A stretch of DNA of 64,000 bases, taken from positions 144,796-208,795 of the forward strand of contig JAFABB010000025.1 of assembly GCA_023426245.1 (NCBI GenBank). The letters run 5' to 3'. The notes below the pieces were generated by a model that searched no databases, was not told the DNA's origin, and was given only the letters and a program-made list of their open reading frames with translations. How positions within the stretch are numbered: position 1 is the first letter of the stretch; each line of letters starts with the position of its first letter. The translations under genes were made by a program, and so were the position numbers. Shown piece by piece: positions 1 to 8,879 of this stretch. Source of the DNA: Bacillota bacterium (lineage in GTDB: Bacteria > Bacillota > UBA4882 > UBA8346).

Positions 1-2
1 TA

Positions 3-914
3 ACCAGCCGGGTACTCCAAGCAACTCAGGAGTTAAATTACCATCCTAACCGGTTAGCTAGAGCTCTCTCCAAAAAACGTACCCACCTCATAGGATGTTT
101 GGTCCCAACCATTGTGAATCCTTTTTTTCCACAAATCGTTAAAAGCGTTGAAGACATCGCTTTTCAAAATAATTTTGGGGTTTTTGTATGCAATAGCGAA
201 GGTAATTCCGGAAAAGTAGACTATTATCAAAAAATGTTGATTGAAACTCAGGTCGATGGGGTCATCATCGCCCTTTCCTGGGAACTCGCCCGGGAAGAAG
301 TTATTCAACCTTTTTTGGAAGCCGGTATTCCCGTCGTTGGTTTGGCAGGCGCCCGAAAACTTGATTTTATCGATTGTGTGATCATCGATGATATTCAAGG
401 AAGTTATGATGCCGTTACTCATCTGATTGCTTACGGCCATAACAAAATCGGATTTATCGGTGTTCAAAATAGTGAATCAACCCGTTTACGTTTGCTAGGT
501 TATCAAAAAGCGCTAGAAACTTCCGGTTTGAATATAAATCAAAAATATCTGGCATTTGGCACTTCATTCTCCGAAGTCGAAACTTATTCATTGACCAAAG
601 AACTTATGGGACGCAACCCCGAAGTTACTGCAATTTTAGCGTATAATGATTTAATGGCATTGAGTATCATAAAATCTCTAATTGATACCGGTTTTAATGT
701 TCCTGGGACTATATCGGTAATCGGCTTTGACGACTCAGTGGCCTCTTACAGCGTACCTAGATTATCAACAATTGCTATACCCAAAGAAGAGATGGGAAAG
801 ATAGCTGCCAATATTTTGATCAATAGAATTAAAGGAAAAAACGACCCCCCAAGAATTTTTGAGTTACGGCCCCAATTAATGGTCAGAGAATCAACGGGAC
901 CAGCCCGTATTTAA
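3..914 (+). CDS. LacI-family transcriptional regulator, 5' end cut by window edge
   Basis: The reading frame is open from base 3, so the gene enters from the left. Only the first part of the DNA-binding domain is missing. The visible start holds the end of the LacI helix-turn-helix and the hinge helix (LNYHPNRLARALSKKRT, then IGCLVPT). The rest is a periplasmic-binding-protein-like sugar-binding core (NPFFPQIV; VDGVIIA; NDLMALSII; ISVIGFDD; RESTGP near the C terminus). LacI proteins repress or activate sugar genes on binding a sugar effector. It converges on the GH127 gene, so its target is not shown. It may control one of the sugar operons in this window (inference). A TTG at 99 gives an apparent start but lies inside the domain and is not the true one. 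Confidence 0.93.
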   Translation, partial: TSRVLQATQELNYHPNRLARALSKKRTHLIGCLVPTIVNPFFPQIVKSVEDIAFQNNFGVFVCNSEGNSGKVDYYQKMLIETQVDGVIIALSWELAREEVIQPFLEAGIPVVGLAGARKLDFIDCVIIDDIQGSYDAVTHLIAYGHNKIGFIGVQNSESTRLRLLGYQKALETSGLNINQKYLAFGTSFSEVETYSLTKELMGRNPEVTAILAYNDLMALSIIKSLIDTGFNVPGTISVIGFDDSVASYSVPRLSTIAIPKEEMGKIAANILINRIKGKNDPPRIFELRPQLMVRESTGPARI

Positions 915-960
915 TTTTTAATACGCTTTGAATCTCTACCGACTTCTTCGTTAAATCCCC

Positions 961-2910
961 TCACTTATCCAGCATCCAAACCGTCATTGCACCTTTTTTC
1001 CTATTACCCCAACTATAATAGGGGATAGCTCGGATTGGGGTACTTTCATATTCGGCATCCAAAGTTTTGGACCGGTATAACAATCCCTCCCAATTAGCAA
1101 GGTTGGGCTTTAATGCCCTCCCCTCGATAACCATAACCCCTCCCAATAAATCATCCACAAAACGTTCTTGAAGCGATACATTCGAAGGTAACAAAATTTG
1201 CTCCACTGTTACATCCTGATCTGCATCTTCCAAGCAATATACCAAAGGGCCCCGCTGCAGGGCCACTTTGCCGAAATTCTGAAGCACTGCGGGATAGGCG
1301 ACTATCCTTTCGATAGGCATTTCCATATTTAACTCCACTTGATCTCCGGTGTTCCATATTCGCTCAATGACCGCATAACCTTTTTCCGGTGAGATTTTTT
1401 CGGGAATATTATTAACGGATAACTGATAACCGTGACACCATCCGGGAATACGGAACAACAATCGAATTTTTACCGGATGTTCCACTTCGATGGTGAACTT
1501 TACCTTACCCTCCCAGGGATAATTGGTGTCTTGCCGGAAACAAAACTTTTGACCGGTTATCCAATAAGTTTCCAGCGTACTTTGAATATATAGATGAATA
1601 ACCAAAAGGAAATCATTCCAAAGGTAAATATATGTATTGAGGGAAGCGAGTAAACGGGCTATATTGGGAGGACAGCAAGCACATTCGTACCATTCTTCCC
1701 GCACATCGTCGCCTTTGCTTTGCAACGGATTGTTATAAAAATACTTTCTGCCATCCATGGATACACCGACTAATAAAGCATTATATAAAACTCTTTCCAT
1801 TAAATCCCCATAACGGCCGTTTCCCGTAATTTGCGCCATCCGTTGATTCCACATGATGAAGCCGACAGCCGCGCAACTCTCGGCACAAGTACTGTCGTTG
1901 GGTAAATCATAGTCATCGGTAAATCCTTCATTGGCCCTTGCCGAGCCAATCCCCCCGGTTATAAACATCCGCCGCAAGGTTAAATGGTGCCAAAGACCTT
2001 CCAATGTTTCAATCATGTCTTGATCCTCTGTTTCAGCTGCCACATCCGCCATACCGCAATAAAGATACATGGCCCTGACAGCGTGGCCCACCACTTCACG
2101 CTGGTTTCGGACAGGTAAATGGTCCTGACTATAGCGGCCATCATATTGTTCATAGGAACCATAATGCTTTTTATTATTTTGACCGGGGTTGCCAGGTTTT
2201 CCGCCAATTCTATCCAGACAGAGCAGTTCTTTTCTCAAACAAGAATCCGCTCTCCCCCGCTGGTCAATAAAAAACCCGGCTAGATTCAAATAACTTTTTA
2301 TACCCGTCAAACGGTAAAGGGCGACCAGAGACATTTCAATTCCCGCATGTCCATCAAAGGCTTCAAGTTTACCGGGGCCAAAAACTTTTACGAAATAATC
2401 CGCCAACCGGCAAGCAACGTTTAGCAGCGTAGCCTTTTTGGTAGCACTATGATGGGCTACCGCCGCCTGCAGAAGATGTCCTGCGGTATATAGTTCATGA
2501 CAAACCCCAAAATTGGTGAATTTTTTATCCGGCTCAACCAGTTGAAAATAGGTATTGATATAACCGCTTTCTTCCTGAGCCAACGCAATAAGGGAGATAA
2601 TTTCATGGATTAAATTATCCAATCCGTTATCCGGATGATTGATAATCGTAAAACTGGCTGCTTCCAACCATTTGTAGACATCGGAATCGGCAAAAAAAAG
2701 TCCATGAAAAACGTGATGAACATTATCTTTAGCGCCGGCATTTTTAAAATTTTCAAGTGCGCCGCTTTTTACTAAATATTGGTACTGAGAAAATAAAGAA
2801 ACCTCTCGGTTATTTTTCAACCGAGGGTTCCAAAAGCGATCATGAATCCGAACCATCGTTAATGGCAAGGTTTGTAGCCCATATTGATCTTTTTGATGGA
2901 ATTCCGCCAC
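961..2910 (-). CDS. GH127 beta-L-arabinofuranosidase-like glycoside hydrolase
   Basis: 649 aa, DUF1680/GH127, no signal peptide, so it acts on imported oligosaccharides. GH127 enzymes such as Bifidobacterium HypBA1 use a zinc-bound cysteine nucleophile. The matching residues are present: E328 16 residues before E344, C346 in AESC, and the pair C412-C413 in CACCPPNIARL. The likely substrate is a beta-L-arabinofuranosyl oligosaccharide, although some GH127 members have other specificities. The start is GTG at 2910 with GGAGG 8 bases upstream. It is the last gene of the SBP-permease-permease-GH127-GH127 operon and lies 126 bases after the second GH127 gene. Confidence 0.92.
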   Translation of the reverse strand: MAEFHQKDQYGLQTLPLTMVRIHDRFWNPRLKNNREVSLFSQYQYLVKSGALENFKNAGAKDNVHHVFHGLFFADSDVYKWLEAASFTIINHPDNGLDNLIHEIISLIALAQEESGYINTYFQLVEPDKKFTNFGVCHELYTAGHLLQAAVAHHSATKKATLLNVACRLADYFVKVFGPGKLEAFDGHAGIEMSLVALYRLTGIKSYLNLAGFFIDQRGRADSCLRKELLCLDRIGGKPGNPGQNNKKHYGSYEQYDGRYSQDHLPVRNQREVVGHAVRAMYLYCGMADVAAETEDQDMIETLEGLWHHLTLRRMFITGGIGSARANEGFTDDYDLPNDSTCAESCAAVGFIMWNQRMAQITGNGRYGDLMERVLYNALLVGVSMDGRKYFYNNPLQSKGDDVREEWYECACCPPNIARLLASLNTYIYLWNDFLLVIHLYIQSTLETYWITGQKFCFRQDTNYPWEGKVKFTIEVEHPVKIRLLFRIPGWCHGYQLSVNNIPEKISPEKGYAVIERIWNTGDQVELNMEMPIERIVAYPAVLQNFGKVALQRGPLVYCLEDADQDVTVEQILLPSNVSLQERFVDDLLGGVMVIEGRALKPNLANWEGLLYRSKTLDAEYESTPIRAIPYYSWGNRKKGAMTVWMLDK

Positions 2911-3036
2911 CGTCTATTCCTCCAAAAGGGCTTACTAAAATTTATCCATATTTAAGTATACAACGACATCCCTTTTCCATAAAGACCTTTGGAAATTTAT
3001 ATTCATCACAAACTCATTGAAAATACCATTTATTCT

Positions 3037-4983
3037 TCAGACTTTCGTTTCATTCAACCGCAACCATACCAGCATTTCTCCCGGTATACGGTTACCCCAC
3101 AAATAATAAGGAACTGCCTGAAAATCCACTTCTTTTAGCTTTTCATCCGCAGGACGGTAAAGAATATTCTCCCAAGAAGCGCAGTCTGAACGGAAGGCTT
3201 TTCCCTTAATGACGGGTACCTTGTTGAATTCATCACTGAATTCCATCTCAAAATGGACGTTTTTCCCAACCGAAACATCCCATAAATCTTTACCATTATC
3301 AATCTCTTCCAGGCAATAGACAATCGGACCCCGTTGAATGGCAACTTTACCGGAAGCTGCCCGAACTTTCGGATTGGCCTGGATCAATTCAACCGGCATA
3401 TCCAACGCCAGTTCGATCCGGTCGCCGTGACTCCATACCCGTTTCATCTTTAGATATCCCTTTTCCAGGGAAGGCAATTCGATTGATTGGTTATTGATTT
3501 GAAGCTGATATATCTTACACCAACCCGGAATCCGCAGCGCCAAAGTAAACTCCATGGGATGCTCGACCTTTAATGAAACACTCACTTTTCCCTCCCACGG
3601 ATAATCGGTTTTTTGCTGGATCGACACTTTATTCCCACTAACGTCCAATTGCGCTTCGTTTCCAATGTACAGGTGGGTATAAATTTCATCCCCGTTTTGT
3701 GAGTAAATATATTGGCCAAGAGAACTGATCAATCTGGCAATGTTGGGAGGACAACAGGCACAACCAAACCATTGTTGCCTTTCGGTTTTGACATGTTGCA
3801 AGTCGTACCTGGAAACAACTGCTTCGGGATAAACCTCTAACGGATTTACATAAAAATATTTTTTGCCGTCTTGAGATATACCGCTTAGTGCTCCATTATA
3901 GAGGGCTTTTTCCATAATGTCGGCATATTGGCTATCCATGTCCAACCATAACATACGTTGCGCCCAAAAAATCAACCCAATGGAAGCGCATGTTTCCGCA
4001 TAAGCAGTATCATTCGGCAAGTCATAATCAAAGGTAAAACGCTCAGCGTGTCCCTGGGAACCAATTCCCCCGGTAATGTATATCCGATAATGAATAAGAT
4101 TATTCCATAAAACCTGAAGGGATCTTTTTAAAGAATCATCTCCGGTTTCAAGTGCCAAATCAGCCATAGCGCTATATAAATACATGGCCCGGACCGAATG
4201 GCCCTCAACTTTGGTTTGTTCAAGAACCGGCGCATGAGCCTGGCGATATGTCAAATCGAACCATTTACTTTTCTCGGCATTGCCAAAAGTCGGCTCATTT
4301 TCCATAAAACATGGCTTTTTGCCCCTTTCATCGATAAAATAACGGCTTAAGGCCAAATACCGTTCATTCCCTGTAACTCTGTACAATTTAACCAAGGCAA
4401 GTTCGATTTCTTCATGACCGCAATAAACTTTCATCTTATGATCTTCCGGTCCCATGACCGAATCGATGTAATCGGCATAACGGCACACAATATCCAAGAA
4501 TTTTCGTTTCCCGGTTGTTTGATAATAGGCAACCGCCGCTTCCATTAAATGTCCGGCGCAATATAATTCATGGCCAAATGAAAAATCCTTCCATCTTAAC
4601 TCCGGTTTCGCCACGATATAATAAGTATTTAAATATCCATCCGGCTGCTGGGCTTTTGCCATCATTTCAATCACTTCATCAATATTCTTCTCTAATTCCG
4701 GATTTGGATATGACACTAGACTATAACTGGCTGCCTCAATCCATTTAGCGACATCACTATCCTGAAAGACCATTCCATGAAATTCTCCGGTTGACTCTCC
4801 CGCGGCAATTCTGAAGTTTTCTATAGCATGACTGGGTTCAGTATTGGGAACATTGTCATTTAACACATCCCATTGGTATGGAATAACAACATCCACTAAA
4901 AGTTCCTGCCTTTTGGCCCAAAAATGATCATTGATCTTAATATCTTTTAAAGGAGGTGAAATCGTTTTTTGGTTGTTCATCAT
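3037..4983 (-). CDS. GH127 beta-L-arabinofuranosidase-like glycoside hydrolase, second copy
   Basis: About 648 aa, cytoplasmic, the same family as the enzyme just downstream but clearly diverged, so not a recent duplication. Catalytic and zinc residues are kept: E314, E330 and C332 in AETC, and C410-C411 in CACCPPNIARL. The longest frame begins with a TTG at 4998, but GGAG sits 5 bases before ATG 4983 and 8 before the adjacent ATG 4980, so one of those is the start. It follows the MalG-type permease gene by about 30 bases. The two enzymes may cleave different linkages or aglycones of one arabinoside (inference). Confidence 0.91.
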   Translation of the reverse strand: MMNNQKTISPPLKDIKINDHFWAKRQELLVDVVIPYQWDVLNDNVPNTEPSHAIENFRIAAGESTGEFHGMVFQDSDVAKWIEAASYSLVSYPNPELEKNIDEVIEMMAKAQQPDGYLNTYYIVAKPELRWKDFSFGHELYCAGHLMEAAVAYYQTTGKRKFLDIVCRYADYIDSVMGPEDHKMKVYCGHEEIELALVKLYRVTGNERYLALSRYFIDERGKKPCFMENEPTFGNAEKSKWFDLTYRQAHAPVLEQTKVEGHSVRAMYLYSAMADLALETGDDSLKRSLQVLWNNLIHYRIYITGGIGSQGHAERFTFDYDLPNDTAYAETCASIGLIFWAQRMLWLDMDSQYADIMEKALYNGALSGISQDGKKYFYVNPLEVYPEAVVSRYDLQHVKTERQQWFGCACCPPNIARLISSLGQYIYSQNGDEIYTHLYIGNEAQLDVSGNKVSIQQKTDYPWEGKVSVSLKVEHPMEFTLALRIPGWCKIYQLQINNQSIELPSLEKGYLKMKRVWSHGDRIELALDMPVELIQANPKVRAASGKVAIQRGPIVYCLEEIDNGKDLWDVSVGKNVHFEMEFSDEFNKVPVIKGKAFRSDCASWENILYRPADEKLKEVDFQAVPYYLWGNRIPGEMLVWLRLNETKV

Positions 4984-5011
4984 TATTGCTCCAATCAAAT
5001 TGGTAATAAGC

Positions 5012-5848
5012 TCAGCCTTTCAAGCCACCCATTGTTAAGCCTTCGATAAAATAACGTTGAGCCATGAAAAATAAAACAATCAATGGAAGTACCGCCAGGG
5101 TCGAAGCAGCCATTAAGGTATTCCATTCCGCCCGAAACATCGACAGGAACATCTTCAACCCTAAAGACAGGGTAAATTTGGCTTGATCATTCAAATAAAG
5201 CAATGGTCCCATAAAATCATTCCAGGCGTTTAAGAAACTGAAGATGGCCACCACAGCCAAGGCCGGTTTAGCAACCGGTATGATGATCTTGGCGATAATT
5301 TGCGGATAATTGGCTCCATCCACAAAGGCTGCCTCGTCAAACTCCACCGGGATGGTCTTAAAAAACTGATGGAGCATGAAAATGTAAAACGCATTCCCGA
5401 AAAAAGCCGGAACATACAAAGGTGCAAAGGTATTTAAGCCGCCGAGATATTTCCATTCGATAAACAGAGGAATCATGGTAACTGTCGTCGGCAGCATTAA
5501 AGTCGCCAAGCAAAGGCTATACATAAGAGTCCGCCCCCGGAAATTAATCCGGGCAAAGGCATAAGCCATAATGGTATTGCTTAATAGTGCACCGATAACA
5601 TTCAGAGCAACAATAACCGCAGTATTGAGGAAAAAACGTGCAAAGGGCAATGTCGTGAAAACGTTGAGATAATTTTGCCACTGGGGCACAGCAGGCAGTA
5701 TTTTGGGAGGCATTGAGAATATCTCCTGAATTGTCATGACCGAACTTCGTACCAGCCACAAAAAAGGTGAAACTGTAAATAAAGCCCCCAAAATTAGCAA
5801 TAAATATATGAAAGGTCTGGTAACCCATTTCTGATGTTTGCTAATCAT
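5012..5848 (-). CDS. ABC sugar transporter permease, MalG type
   Basis: 278 aa inner-membrane permease of the carbohydrate uptake 1 (CUT1) family with about six membrane segments. The cytoplasmic EAA loop that contacts the ATPase is visible as EAAFVDGANYPQIIAKIIIP. The C-terminal GLTMGGLKG is typical of MalG-type subunits. Its start overlaps the end of the MalF-type gene by 4 bases (ATGA), showing translational coupling. No ATPase gene is in the operon, so a shared MsmX/UgpC-like ATPase elsewhere is implied. Confidence 0.95.
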   Translation of the reverse strand: MISKHQKWVTRPFIYLLLILGALFTVSPFLWLVRSSVMTIQEIFSMPPKILPAVPQWQNYLNVFTTLPFARFFLNTAVIVALNVIGALLSNTIMAYAFARINFRGRTLMYSLCLATLMLPTTVTMIPLFIEWKYLGGLNTFAPLYVPAFFGNAFYIFMLHQFFKTIPVEFDEAAFVDGANYPQIIAKIIIPVAKPALAVVAIFSFLNAWNDFMGPLLYLNDQAKFTLSLGLKMFLSMFRAEWNTLMAASTLAVLPLIVLFFMAQRYFIEGLTMGGLKG

Positions 5849-6786
5849 TTCTTCCCATCTCCCTCATAGAACACCCATAATGTTGAACTCTTGAATATAA
5901 GTCCGGCAAAGACGGCCGTAACGATAAACAGGAACCAAGCCATAGCACATGCATACCCCATGTCCGAAAACATAAACGCCTTGCGATACAAATGCAATAC
6001 ATAGAAAAGGGAAGCGTTCGCAGGCCCACCATTGGTCATCAGATAAGGTTGGGTGAATGTTTGTAAACCGCCGATGATTCCAATCACAACATTATAAAAT
6101 ATAACCGGGCTGGTTAAGGGTAAGATGACATGGCGGAAACGATGCCAGGCTTTACCTCCATCAATTGCCACAGCCTCCATCAATTCTTGGGGTATACCCT
6201 GAAGGCCCGCCAGGAAAATTACAATCGTATTTCCGATTCCCCAAATACTCATGATAATAAAACTGGGGATAACCGTATGCAGACCAAAAACCCATTCCCC
6301 GGGAGGCAAACTTAATTTTTGAAGCAGAAGATTAAAAAGGCCGAATTGCTTGTTATAAAGCCATAGCCATAATGCGGAAGTGACAGCAATGGGCAAAAGC
6401 GAAGGCATGTAGTAAACCGTCCTGAAAAAGCCCATAGCCCGCACTTTGGTATTTAGCAGCAAAGCGGCAAAAAAAGCTATCACAATTTGCAAAGGAATAC
6501 CGATCACCGTAAAATAGAGAGTAACCCATACGGATTGCCAAAATAGTTGGTCTTGAAACATGGCGGCATAGTTTTGTAAGCCAACAAAACTCGGAGGCAT
6601 CAACATATCCCAATGCCAGAAACTTGCCACTAAACTAAGCCCCAGAGGAAACAAAACCCATATCGAGAGCCCAAGAACAGCCGGACTAATCAACAACCAG
6701 CCCCATAAATTTTGTTGTCTGGAACGGGAATTCCGTCTTCTCGCGGCTAAATCTCCTGATTTTAAGGCTTTCTGTTCTAAGCCCAT
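5845..6786 (-). CDS. ABC sugar transporter permease, MalF type
   Basis: About 313 aa, with a charged N terminus (RRRNSRSRQQ) and six predicted membrane segments. The EAA loop reads MEAVAIDGGKAWHRFRHVIL. The frame opens at GTG 6807, but AAAGGA precedes ATG 6786 at normal spacing, so 6786 is preferred. It partners the MalG-type permease and the solute-binding protein at 6901-8250 in importing the sugar used by the two GH127 enzymes. A hairpin terminator lies just upstream, between it and the SBP gene. Confidence 0.94.
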   Translation of the reverse strand: MGLEQKALKSGDLAARRRNSRSRQQNLWGWLLISPAVLGLSIWVLFPLGLSLVASFWHWDMLMPPSFVGLQNYAAMFQDQLFWQSVWVTLYFTVIGIPLQIVIAFFAALLLNTKVRAMGFFRTVYYMPSLLPIAVTSALWLWLYNKQFGLFNLLLQKLSLPPGEWVFGLHTVIPSFIIMSIWGIGNTIVIFLAGLQGIPQELMEAVAIDGGKAWHRFRHVILPLTSPVIFYNVVIGIIGGLQTFTQPYLMTNGGPANASLFYVLHLYRKAFMFSDMGYACAMAWFLFIVTAVFAGLIFKSSTLWVFYEGDGKK

Positions 6787-6819
6787 GGAATTCATCCTTT
6801 CATTCACTCAGCCTTTTAG

Positions 6820-6858
6820 AAAAACTGAGACGTCACTTGGGGCGTCTCAGTTTTTTTT
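6820..6858 (-). terminator. Intrinsic terminator/attenuator between SBP and permease genes
   Basis: A 13-bp inverted repeat (aaaaactgagacg at 6820-6832, cgtctcagttttt at 6843-6855) is followed on the minus strand by a T run. It lies after the SBP stop and before the permease start. Partial termination here would leave more SBP than permease message. Confidence 0.8.
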
Positions 6859-6900
6859 CACAAATCTCTAATCGTTCCGTTTATCCGCGTTATAAATTTC

Positions 6901-8250
6901 TTAATAGTTCCCTTGGTTCAATTTTGCTTTTAAAACTTTTTCTTTCGCTGCTTTCATTGCTTGGGCAGCAGTTTTCTTTCCCAACCAAACCAATTCCAAT
7001 TCCGGAGTAACAGCTTCGCCCCAAATTTGCGGATAATTTTTAATACGGGTCTCCGGGTTGATCCGGGCAACCTTCATAGAATCCACAACAGCTTCTTTAA
7101 AACCTGCCGGATGAACCGGATTGTCGAGCCATTTTTTCAAATCCGCAGGATCACTATACCAGGAAGCCTTGGTGGGCATCCACAAACCTGATGTATACAA
7201 ATCTTGAGTCTTATCCGGAGTCAGCATCCATTTATGCAGTTCCCAAGCTTCTTTCGGATGTTTGGTCGATTTAAAAATAACCGAAGCGCCACTAACATAT
7301 AACTGGGCCGGTTTTTTAAAGATTGGTAAGGCGCCTACTCCCAACGGAAATTTCATTTGGGCTAAATCAAGCAATTCCCATTGTCCAGTAACATAAAAAC
7401 CAAGTTGACCGTTGGCCAGCATTACCGGTGGAGCAGGTAGTCCCGCTCCCGAAGTGGATGAAGGATTGGTATATGCAAATACATGTTCTTTATTGATTAA
7501 ATCGCTGATTTTTTGGAAGACTTCGACCGCCTCCGGCTTATCCAGCAAAAATTGTTTTCCGTCCGGGGACATAAAATCACCGTTATTGCTCCATATTGCC
7601 GGAAGAAGCATTGCCGACCAGAGTTGATAACTTACTCCAAAGCGAGCGATTTGAGCAGGATCAAATCCATCTTCTCCGGGATGCTTGCCGGCTTTATCAA
7701 CGGTAATTTTCTTGCAATACTGAACAAATTGGTCCCAAGACCAACCTTTGGTATAATCGGTTGGCGGTAAAGGAACTCCGGCCTTTTGCAATACTTCCTT
7801 ATTATAGAAAAGTACCTGGCATTCAGCTGCTGTATAGGATCCAAAAATTTTATTTTTTACCTTCAGCCAAACTTGGGGTAAAACAGAATTTTCTAATTTA
7901 TCCTTTTTAATATAAGGGCCGAGGTCGAGAAAAAGCCCATTACTGGCCCAATTACCATAATGTTCAGGCCTAAAATAACCAAGGTCGGGTAATTCTCCGG
8001 CCTGAGCTAAAGCTTTAATCTTAGCGGCATATTCGGCGCCGCTAATATCCCCCGGAATGTACATCGGTGAAACCGTGATGCCGGGGTGGGCGGTTTCAAA
8101 ATCTTTAAAAGCAGCCTTCACTACTTTATCCTCTGCCGGGCTACCCCAAAAACAATAAGTTAATTTAACATTACTTGCGGCAAACATCGTAGGAGCAACT
8201 AAAATTGCAATCAACAAAACGGTTAACAAAGCAATAAACCAACGTTTCAC
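6901..8250 (-). CDS. ABC transporter extracellular sugar-binding protein (family 1)
   Basis: 449 aa from the chosen GTG at 8250, which has GGAGG 8 bases upstream. The frame runs back to 8400, but that extension has no signal sequence. From the GTG the protein begins with a secretion signal (MKRWFIALLTVLLIAILVAP, then TMFAAS). The mature part resembles SBP family 1: LTYCFWGSPAEDK at the start, then DLGYFRPEHYG, LFYNKEVLQKAGV and TGQWELLDLA. It captures the oligosaccharide at the cell surface for the two permeases. First gene of the operon ending with two GH127 enzymes, so an arabinofuranoside is the likely ligand (inference). Confidence 0.93.
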   Translation of the reverse strand: MKRWFIALLTVLLIAILVAPTMFAASNVKLTYCFWGSPAEDKVVKAAFKDFETAHPGITVSPMYIPGDISGAEYAAKIKALAQAGELPDLGYFRPEHYGNWASNGLFLDLGPYIKKDKLENSVLPQVWLKVKNKIFGSYTAAECQVLFYNKEVLQKAGVPLPPTDYTKGWSWDQFVQYCKKITVDKAGKHPGEDGFDPAQIARFGVSYQLWSAMLLPAIWSNNGDFMSPDGKQFLLDKPEAVEVFQKISDLINKEHVFAYTNPSSTSGAGLPAPPVMLANGQLGFYVTGQWELLDLAQMKFPLGVGALPIFKKPAQLYVSGASVIFKSTKHPKEAWELHKWMLTPDKTQDLYTSGLWMPTKASWYSDPADLKKWLDNPVHPAGFKEAVVDSMKVARINPETRIKNYPQIWGEAVTPELELVWLGKKTAAQAMKAAKEKVLKAKLNQGNY

Positions 8251-8879
8251 AATTCTTCCCTCCATTTTTCTTTTTTCCTTACTTTCTCCCCCTGCAGAAA
8301 GAATTAACTTGAGATATTTAAAATCACCCAAAGCCCTTTGTGGTGGCCTTCCACAAAAGAATCGTCTTGGATATGATCCAATGTTATTGAATTCTTGCAT
8401 TCATGTTACATTTCTATTATAGCCGCAACTTTCAAGTTGTTCTATTACCTAAAAAATGATAATAAGTGACATATTCCGACTTAAGATAATCATCAAGCAA
8501 AACGACTGAATATAGCTAAAATATAGTCGTAAAACATATGATATTGTCTTTCTGGTGCCGCATACCGACAGACTTGATTTGCAAGAGGATGTATCCATCA
8601 ATGTGTTAAAATCCGACCCTTTGAATCAATGGAAGTGGCTGCCCCAAAAGTATTCAAAAACAACAAAATATACAACCTTTCCGTCAACGAATGACCAAAC
8701 ATTTATTGTATACTCTATTGATGATTGCCCTTTTGCGCCAGCCACTTCGACCCATTTCAAAATCTATTGTCCTAAACAATCGGAAAGAAAACAATCATAA
8801 TTTTGGTTAAGCTTTGACTTGGAAAGCCTTATGAAGCCTAGACCCAATTTATTATATTCATACCCGAAACAATCGATTT
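8251..8879. promoter_or_regulatory. Intergenic region carrying the promoter of the SBP/GH127 operon
   Basis: On the minus strand a perfect TATAAT lies at 8416-8421, about 165 bases before the SBP start, with a weak -35 (TAGAAC) 17 bases upstream. Further upstream, acgact at 8502-8507 and agtcgt at 8525-8530 form a 6-bp inverted repeat with AT-rich extension, a possible operator. Bases 8555-8800 carry an 81-codon plus-strand frame with no recognisable protein, which I do not call a gene. No clear terminator follows the GH-A gene. Confidence 0.45.

Noticed and set aside
8250..8400. 50-residue N-terminal extension of the SBP
   Set aside because: No ribosome site and no signal sequence; the GTG at 8250 has GGAGG and begins a normal signal peptide.
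8555..8800. 81-codon plus-strand frame upstream of the SBP operon
   Set aside because: No ribosome site, no recognisable motif and located in a regulatory gap between two minus-strand genes.
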